Shown: piece after piece, positions 58,201 to 64,000 of the stretch
Numbering within the stretch: position 1 is the first letter of the stretch
Layout: each line of letters starts with the position of its first letter
Assembly (NCBI GenBank): GCA_002794775.1
Contig: NBAY01000024.1
Location: 496,001 to 560,000 of the forward strand
Source of the DNA: Porodaedalea pini
Taxonomy: Eukaryota; Basidiomycota; Agaricomycetes; Hymenochaetales; Hymenochaetaceae
Length of the DNA stretch: 64,000 nucleotides
Direction of reading: 5' to 3'
Translations under genes and position numbers: made by a program
The notes under the pieces: model-generated
Database searches by the model: none
Told to the model about the DNA's origin: nothing
Seen by the model: only the letters and a program-made list of their open reading frames with translations

Positions 58201-58629
58201 TAGAGGCACATCTTGTCCTGTTGTAGTGACCATTGGCCCATCTCTATTCTACAAAATACAAGACACAAAAAATCAGAAATCAGAAATAGTTTAATAAGCA
58301 TTTCTTGAGCTCACCGGATTATCTACAATCATTTCTTGCTGCCAGTTAGAAGATCCCCCTTGATCTACATGTTCTTTGTCTTGTTCCTAGAGGAAAATAT
58401 TACGGAGTGTGTTTTAGTAGCATACAAAGCAGAGTTAAATTATTACAATTTGTGGTTGCCCAGGAAGCGCCTGAAGAAAACTTGAAAAGCCCAAGCTTGT
58501 CGTCTTAGCATCTTCACGCATGTGTCTCTTGATTGTCGTGGGTGCAAGGGGCCTGCCAGGACCATTAGGGCCACCACATCTCAATGAGCAGTAGCACCGC
58601 TGCTTTCCAGGTTCAGTATTGTCAGTCAT
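55216..58629 (-). pseudogene. Tnp2-type (CACTA/EnSpm-like) transposase, main part
   Basis: Transposase of a cut-and-paste DNA element, minus strand. Exon 1 (58629 to about 58440) starts MTDNTEPGKQRCYCSLRCGG, a Cys-rich zinc-binding N-terminus. Small acidic exons follow (KEHVDQGGSSNWQQEM; NMGESMDAGEGPDLQ), then a long exon from 57863 to about 55489 with Tnp2 landmarks: SCIAFSGPFAGLNRCPICD, LMLSIDGAQLYRNKVSECWI, LPGGIIPGPGKPKNLDSF, GPAMACISGCVGHHGKWHCR. A short intron (55488 to about 55429) leads to the last exon (VISEGQTHLAEILYYF, then IQVIDVKAIDSVVMM). Gypsy-2 interrupts that exon at 55215/55216. Apart from the insertion no lesion was seen. Start could also be the upstream ATG at 58671. Confidence 0.85.
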
Positions 58630-58917
58630 GGTGGTAGCAGAAAGAGGGTGATCCAGACGACGCTGTTGCATCTGCTGGCATTCATGTACACGCGGCCTTC
58701 ATTGAAGTACACATGCTGATTCAATCGTAGAAGCTCATTTAATTTCCGACATTTCACCGGCCATTGATTCACAAGTATCTGCATACCGCCATGCAGAAGA
58801 TAAACAATATTAAATGTCAAGCTCATTCCAGTATTGCAGTTGTCAAGCTACTTGTCGGCAAATTTCACACATTGCTTAATGGTCTATGTGATACACAAAA
58901 ACTCCCTTATTCGTCCC

Positions 58918-60498
58918 AAGAGTCTTCATGAAGATCTGCGTGCCGCTTCGGTCAAAGGGAGATGCGGAGCGTCGTCTCCTCCTGGGTGTTGTAATCCGAT
59001 AAGGTACGACCATCCTCAAACTGCTTGCCAGCGAAGATCAGACGCTGTCGTCGGACGGAGATTATCAGCCGTGTATGATACACAGAAAAATAAACGACGT
59101 ACCTCCCACCTTCCGGAGCGTCGTCACCTTCTGGATGTTGTAATCCGATAAGGTATGGCCGCCCTCAAGCTGCTTGCCGGCGAAGATCAGACGTCGTCGG
59201 AAGAGTACTATTAGTCGTACATATGACACACAAAGAGAGCGACGGACCTCCCACCTTTCCGGAGAGTCTTCACGAAGATCTGCATGCCGCTACGGCCAAA
59301 GGGCAATGCGGAGTGTCGTCTCCTCCTGGGGATTTAATTCGATAAGGTACGACCATCCTCAAGCTGCTTGCCGGTGAAGATCAGATGCTGTCGTCGGATG
59401 AATATTATCAGCCGTATATGATACACAGAAAGATAAATGACATACCTCCCCGCATTCCGGAGAGTCGTCACCTTCTGGATGTTGTAATCCGATAAGGTAC
59501 GACTGCCCTCAAGCTGCTTGCCGGCGAAAATCAGACACTGTCGTCGGAAGAGTACTATTAGTCATATATACAACGCGCAAAGAGAGCGACGGACCTCCCA
59601 CCTTTCCGGAGAGTCTTCACGAAGATCTGCATGCCGCTACAGCCAAAGGGAGATGCGGAGCGTCGTCTCCTCCTGGGTGTTGTAATCCGATAAGGTACGA
59701 CCATCCTCAAGCTGCTTGCCGTCGAAGGTCAGACGCTACTCGTCAGATGGAGTTTATCAGCCGTACAAAACACACAGAAAGACAATTGACATACCCCTTC
59801 TGCCTTCCCGAACATCGTCGCCTTCTGGATGTTGTAGTCCGATAAGGTACGACTGTCCTCAAGCTGCTTGCCAGCGAAGATCAGACGTCGTCGGAAGAGT
59901 ACTATTAGTTGTATATACGACGCACAAAGGAGAGCGACGGACCTCCCACCTTTCCGGAGTCTTCACGAAGATCTGCATGCCGCTACGGCAAAAGGACAAT
60001 GCGGAGTGTCGTCTCCTCCTGGGGATTGTAATCCGATAAGGTACGACCGTCCTCAAGCTGCTTGCCAGTGAAGATCAGACGTACCTCCCGCCTTCCGGAG
60101 CGTCGTCGCCTTCTGGATGTTGTAGTCCGATAAGGTACAACCGTCCTCAAGCTGCTTGCCGGTGAAGATCAGATGTCATCAGAAGAGTACTATCAGTCAT
60201 ATATATGATGCACAAAGGAGTGCGACGGACCTCCCACCTTTCCGGAGAGTCTTCACGAAGATCTGCATGCCGCTACGGCCAAAGGGCAATGCGGAACGTC
60301 GTCTCCTCTTGGGGGTTGCAATCCAATAAGGTGCAACCGTCCTCAAGCTGCTTGCCGGTGAAGATAAGAAGCTACTAGTCAAAGGAACAGTACAGTCATG
60401 CCAGTCAAGTGCCGTGTGGATGGTTTGAGCGATTGCGTCTGTTCTTCCTGGTGAGTGTCTTCACGAAGATCTGTATTGCTTTGCAAGCAACTAAATGC
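58918..60498 (-). repeat. Right arm: degenerate polyubiquitin-fragment array (inverted)
   Basis: Mirror image of the left arm: about nine [18 protein letters not shown] segments and five MQIFVKTL segments plus a decayed outermost one near 60460, all on the minus strand. Spacings from the outside inward are about 210, 287, 343, 351 and 344 bp, against 192, 289, 290, 344, 346 and 334 on the left. The left arm thus has one extra ~290-bp unit. The outer ~150 bp (ACTCACCAGGAAGAACAG... CTTTGACTAGTA on the minus strand) match the left end closely. Confidence 0.85.
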
Positions 60499-60583
60499 GT
60501 ACTTTATATGCATGGGTAAATACTTCTAAACCTAGTTCTGAAAACATGTGTTGAACACGCTTGTCCTACACTTCGACGTGACA

Positions 60584-61638
60584 ATGGCGGACGACGTCCA
60601 GAATCTAAACTGCATGGGCCACTCTCTCAACCACACAAATCAAGATGGCAGTCTTGGTGGGGACCCAGACTCCCATTCCCAGATGTACCCTGAAAGCAAC
60701 TCTTTTGGTGGTCCTTTTTCAACATTCCATCGTTCACTTTCCTATTCCTCGTCGAATTCATCTCGTGCTCCATCTGAGGCTTGGACAAGCCAGAGCTCCT
60801 TTAATCGGTATTCCCTTGGCCAGGACCTACATCACTCACGCGATTTCAGTAGAGAGCCTTCCCCATCAGTATTCTCAACCTCCCTTCGAATGGAGCAGCT
60901 TGAAGCCCGTTGCAGGCAACTGGAGATGCAGAATGTCGATTTAAAGGAGAAAAATGTGGTTCTAAATGCAGAGAGCAGCACATACAAGTAAGTGACATTT
61001 TTCAAGAGTACTGTCATTTCTTGTTTCCTATTGTGTTCTTTTGTGTTTGTGTTGACGGTGGATTTGATGGTAATACCATGCTCTTTTTCGTCTTCTCTTG
61101 AAATGACCATAAATTCTCATTCTCACTAAACTTTACCAGAGATGCATATGACCGGCTTGTCAAGGCTATCCCTTCAATTGTTGGAGTTACAAATACAGGT
61201 CTACAAATCCCTGTAATGACGCAACTCAACGAGGTTGATTACCCAGAGGTGCGCTTCTGGTATAAGTCATTATGGAAAGCATTCGAAAAGAGCAAGGGTC
61301 CATCCCAAGGCGAGCGAGGAGGTTCACGAGCATCAAAAGGCATCAATGTAGCAATGCAATTCATTGAGGATGAACATGGGCAACCCGTTGATGGTGAACG
61401 TGCAAAGGCTATTCGAGAATTTGCTTTCTCTCTTTTTACAGAGTTTTTGATCCATGGAGTAGCACCAGATACCTGGAGCCAGGCTGCTGCCAATGTTAGC
61501 AAGCAATACTTGGCGGAAATGGAGGCTAAGTATCCTGAGTTGCGTCTTTGCGCAGATCACTGGAAAACACAGCAGGTCGCAACAGACAGGTACCCTTCAT
61601 GGCTCAACAATCGTCGTAAAAAGATGGCTTCAAAGTGA
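60584..61638 (+). CDS. Basidiomycete transposon-associated hypothetical protein
   Basis: 300 aa in two exons (60584-60987, 61140-61638). The N-terminal ~95 residues are Ser-rich and probably disordered. A coiled coil follows (about 105-130, MEQLEARCRQLEMQNVDLKE), then a conserved domain (PEVRFWYKSLWKAFEKSKG, IEDEHGQPVDGERAKAIREF) ending in WKTQQVATDRYPSW. Proteins with this ending recur in Agaricomycete genomes, as I recall, often near Tnp2-type transposases; no function is known. The frame stays open past the TGA (61636-61638) to about 62142 (EDGDHEVTLKRSSDQMSD, then DPTRKRMKQTIHPDV), so the stop may be a nonsense mutation. It starts only ~86 bp outside the right arm. Confidence 0.65.
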
Positions 61639-62142
61639 GCAGAAGATGGAGACCATGAGGTGACCTTGAAACGCTCAAGTGACCAGATGTCAGATCCGAC
61701 AAGGAAGAGGATGAAGCAAACCATTCACCCCGACGTCTCATCCATTGCTTTCTCACCTGACGGCACACACCTCATTCCAGGCTCTGAGCACACAAATCCA
61801 CACCAACCTTCGCATCATCTGATTCCTCATGGCCTCTCATATGAGCAGCTCAAACATGACTATCGTCACAATGCAGTTCCATTGGTGTCGAATGCACAGG
61901 CTGGTCCTTCATCAAGCGGATTATCTGAACCTTCTGCAACATCGACATTTGCTCCTACAGTACCTCTGTCATTGGGTCCAGACATTTGTTTAACAGAACC
62001 ATCTAACCTACATCCAGCCTTTGGCACCAACAACGGCACCGAACAACTACAAGACCTCCAGAATGAACCAGTAACAGCACAGACAACGACAATGACAACC
62101 GGTGGAGCCACGAATGAACAAGCGATGATGAATGATATCACT
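61639..62142 (+). pseudogene. Possible C-terminal continuation of the transposon-associated protein
   Basis: Same frame as the preceding CDS after its TGA. It encodes a basic then Ser/Thr/Pro-rich stretch without stops until a donor-like GTAAGT at 62143. If the TGA is a mutation, the original protein was ~470 aa. If not, this is 3' UTR. Confidence 0.4.
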
Positions 62143-62335
62143 GTAAGTTCTTTTCTTCTCATATCATGCAAGTTCCTCGCATCTCCTTCATCTTCTCATT
62201 TTTTTCTGCACCAATTTTGTGCCTTCATGCTCGAGGATGGTCTTCTCCAGCCCATCAAGTTTTTCATTGTGTCTGACATGTCTACTATCGTCGAGCACAC
62301 CAGTTCTGCTCTTTATCTTTGACGTTGATGGTTCC

Positions 62336-62690
62336 GGTTTTCGATACGAGGTCACGATTCTGCCGGCATAGGCATTGACAGCGACTTAGGCCATTGACGC
62401 TTTTCTCTCTTCAAGGAGGTCGACAAGTCCACGGACTCTGCAAGCGCATCGCTGAGTCCACCATGGACACTTCCAAGACATTCGTGTCCCAAGTTTCTAT
62501 TGCTTGCACCCATTGCGCAACTCACGGTGTTCCCTCTGTGGTCAACTACCACCCTCTTCGATCCGACCCGACTGCCGAGTTCACGGAGTTCACGCTCGTC
62601 CACAACGATATCGTCACCAACTCTGCTGAGCTCCATCCGAGACATTCGTGTCCCAAGCTTCTATTGCCCACACACTCAGCAAGCTAGACG
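62336..62690 (+). pseudogene. Fragment of glucosamine-6-phosphate synthase (GFA1)
   Basis: Pieces of the N-terminal glutaminase domain of glutamine:fructose-6-phosphate amidotransferase, the first step of chitin precursor synthesis. With frameshifts it reads RYEG-HDSAGIGIDSD (about 62341-62384), then MDTSKTFVSQVSIA, HGVPSVVNYHPLRSDPTAEF and TLVHNDIVTNSAEL. The family has HTRWATHG and VHNGIVTN at these places; here CTHCATHG and VHNDIVTN, with a duplicated EFT. Only ~110 residues are present and the catalytic Cys2 region and isomerase domain are absent, so it is a gene fragment, not a functional copy. Confidence 0.8.
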
Positions 62691-63388
62691 TACTACCGAT
62701 CCACTGAAGTCTTGGTGCTGGGAAGTCCTAATCAGATGGTGGCTCTATGGAGACCACGGAGAGGCGGCCAGTAGTGAGTGACACGTGTTGCTGCGACGAA
62801 CGGCGCCATGGTCTCGGCACAGATGACGAACGTGCTAAGTGCGTACGCGAGCTTCCTGCTTTTCCTGTGAGGTTCAGTGAAAGACTTTCGGGCGTCGACC
62901 ATAGCAAGTTGAGAGAGACAGCCGACGAGGAGAGAGGCGTCGTGTAAACAGCGCCTCTGTCGAGTCGGGCTCTGCTGTAAATGCGTCAGAGCGAAGTGGC
63001 TCGGCATTGCGATGCGACTGGATACAAAACTGAGAGGACGACTCGGAGCGCTAGGATTTACAACAGGAGACTCGCTCGCGACCTTTCTTTCAAACGAGCG
63101 CGTTCCGTCGGGAGATTCGGGTTCGATGAAGCTACCGCTGGACGGGATGGGCCGGTCATCATCATGCCGACGGTCATCTGAGTGTTCGCTGTCCCTGTCC
63201 TTTGCGCTCCAGCTGTAGCCACCACCGATGGAAGTGACTCCCCAGCTGTTGCCAACGCTGGCCGTTCGATGAAGCCTGGCCTTCAGATCGGAAGGCGGTA
63301 ACCAGACTGAGTCGTCGTCGAATGTAAGGTCAAAGGGTGGGGCGGCAAGCATCGAGCTGCGCAGAACGAGCAAGTTGTCGAAGACAGG
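62691..63388 (-). other. Unrecognised ORF region on the minus strand
   Basis: A 213-codon open stretch (63373 to 62732) with LTFDDDSVWLPPSDLKARL and a Ser/Asp/Arg-rich middle (DRDSEHSDDRRHDDDR). It may be part of a disordered protein, but no family, intron structure or homologue was recognised. It sits between two pseudogenes and may itself be decayed. Confidence 0.25.
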
Positions 63389-64000
63389 ATGGTCCAGCAG
63401 AATGCGTGGATTCCTCTGGCTTGGAGATGGCCTGAGAGTATAAGAAAGCGCAGATTCCGCAGACCGTCGAGGCAGGTGCGCTGGTGTTCCGATCTCGTAT
63501 ATGTTAAGGTATGTTATGTGTTGATTTCTATTTCGAACGTAGCTAAATACGATCTACTCGCAGTACACTCTTCGGCGAGCTTGTGATGTTTATCATGGAT
63601 TTCGCTGTTAATCAAAGGGCGGATGGACTTTTCCTCCATCGCATTCACTACGACTTCTGGTTTTAGGATGCGGACTACACACGTTGTGCTGCCGCCTGGA
63701 CTGAAATGCAGCGCTACGCGGCGGTCGCGGGTCTTACTTTCAATCTACTAAGTAGAGAAGACCGGTTCAGTTGCCATCGGGGAAGACGTATTGCACAACG
63801 ATCTTCCTTGCGGTGATGTACGCTGGGGATTCCTGCGTATGGATGCCGCGTCGAATGGACGATTCGTAGTGGATCAGGCGATGGTCGTCAACCATATCAC
63901 GGAGTTGCGCCGGCAGCTGTCAGCAACGACGTCTGTCTTTGGATGGATTCAGGCATACAACAAATACAACGCCTTCATCGTGCGCAACTGTCGTTCACCC
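63389..64000 (+). pseudogene. Decayed reverse-transcriptase-like gene (partial)
   Basis: After an intron (donor GTATGT near 63508, acceptor CAG near 63563) the sequence reads FGELVMFIMDFAVNQRADGL, HRIHYDFWF, then an in-frame TAG at 63664-63666, AAAWTEMQRYAAVAGLTFN, a frameshift, DVRWGFLRMD, ELRRQLSATTSVFGWIQAYN. This resembles basidiomycete reverse-transcriptase-like proteins with an HDDFWFW motif, possibly the cellular rvt type. Here the first Asp is Tyr and the final Trp a stop. The gene runs off the window end. Family assignment rests on recalled motif pattern only. Confidence 0.5.

Larger units (their letters stand above)
46640..60498 (-). mobile_element. Composite DNA transposon: polyubiquitin-derived inverted arms around a Tnp2 transposase, with nested Gypsy-2
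   Basis: Two long arms in opposite orientation (46640-48615 and 58918-60498) share a 12-bp outer end GCATTTAGTTGC (46640-46651, reversed at 60487-60498). From there they align in register through ~1.6 kb of polyubiquitin fragments. Between them lies one gene, a Tnp2-type transposase on the minus strand, itself split by Gypsy-2. Subtracting Gypsy-2 leaves ~7.6 kb, a normal size for a CACTA-like element. CACTA elements carry subterminal repeats, but arms built from a host housekeeping gene are unusual. No clear target duplication or CACTA terminus was found, so the exact ends are uncertain. Confidence 0.65.

Noticed and set aside
46640..60498. A functional polyubiquitin gene or pair of genes
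   Set aside because: Every unit lacks residues ~9-41, contains stops at the unit junction and switches frame. No full 76-residue ubiquitin can be read on either strand.
60487..60510. A target-site duplication at the outer ends of the polyubiquitin arms
   Set aside because: Bases outside the shared GCATTTAGTTGC ends do not match (CAT on the left, GTA on the right), so no duplication is claimed.

Overview
The window is nuclear DNA of a filamentous basidiomycete, probably a wood-decay Agaricomycete. The evidence is dense short introns (about 45-70 nt) with GTRNGY donors and CTRAY branch sites, a fungal FKS-type glucan synthase, NOSIP, MIS12, MCM6 and thaumatin-like genes, Ty3/gypsy chromoviruses, and a Tnp2-type transposase of a kind common in Agaricomycetes. 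Species cannot be named from the sequence alone.

Layout. 1-9.6 kb: the 3' half of a decayed copy of a lineage-specific gene, broken by three transposable elements. These are an 801-bp TA-flanked MITE inside an exon, a full-length Ty3/gypsy chromovirus (Gypsy-1, 2496-8780, LTRs apparently identical, TSD CAAGC) and a 521-bp solo LTR (TSD GAGAC). 10.9-19.9 kb: a small secreted-protein candidate, then two intact tandem paralogues of the same family (947 and 940 aa, seven exons each). The family is unrecognised: it has a conserved N-terminus, a central Cys motif, a long acidic Ser/Asp/Glu repeat region and a C-terminal tail anchor. A remnant of such a tail anchor lies at 29.4 kb. 21.2-46 kb is the gene-rich core: FKS1 (1,3-beta-glucan synthase), MIS12 (kinetochore), MCM6 (replicative helicase), a thaumatin-like protein with a 7-nt exon, an intron-containing tRNA-Gln(TTG), NOSIP (E3 ligase/spliceosome), a DUF952 gene with an apparent frameshift, two tandem BAH-PHD chromatin-reader paralogues, and a REEP/Yop1-type ER-shaping protein.

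46.6-60.5 kb is the most unusual part. Two arms of about 1.6-2.0 kb in inverted orientation are built from degenerate tandem fragments of a polyubiquitin gene. Each unit keeps ubiquitin residues ~1-8 and ~42-70 but lacks the middle. The arms flank a multi-exon Tnp2/CACTA-like transposase gene. A second chromovirus (Gypsy-2, minus strand, TSD CCATC) sits inside the transposase coding sequence, whose reading frame resumes on the far side. I read this as one DNA transposon with polyubiquitin-derived terminal inverted arms carrying a nested retrotransposon.

60.5-64 kb: a second ORF of a type often seen near basidiomycete transposases (it carries an in-frame TGA), a broken fragment of glucosamine-6-phosphate synthase (GFA1), an unrecognised ORF, and a decayed reverse-transcriptase-like gene running off the end.

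For the multi-exon genes FKS1, MCM6, MIS12, NOSIP, TLP, REEP and the two intact family members, exon junctions were chosen by hand so that splice consensus, phase and family homology agree. Total coding lengths are multiples of three. Both chromoviruses share a self-priming signature (an 11-nt LTR segment complementary to the sequence next to the 5' LTR) and a canonical -1 slippery heptamer GGGTTTT at the gag/pol overlap.
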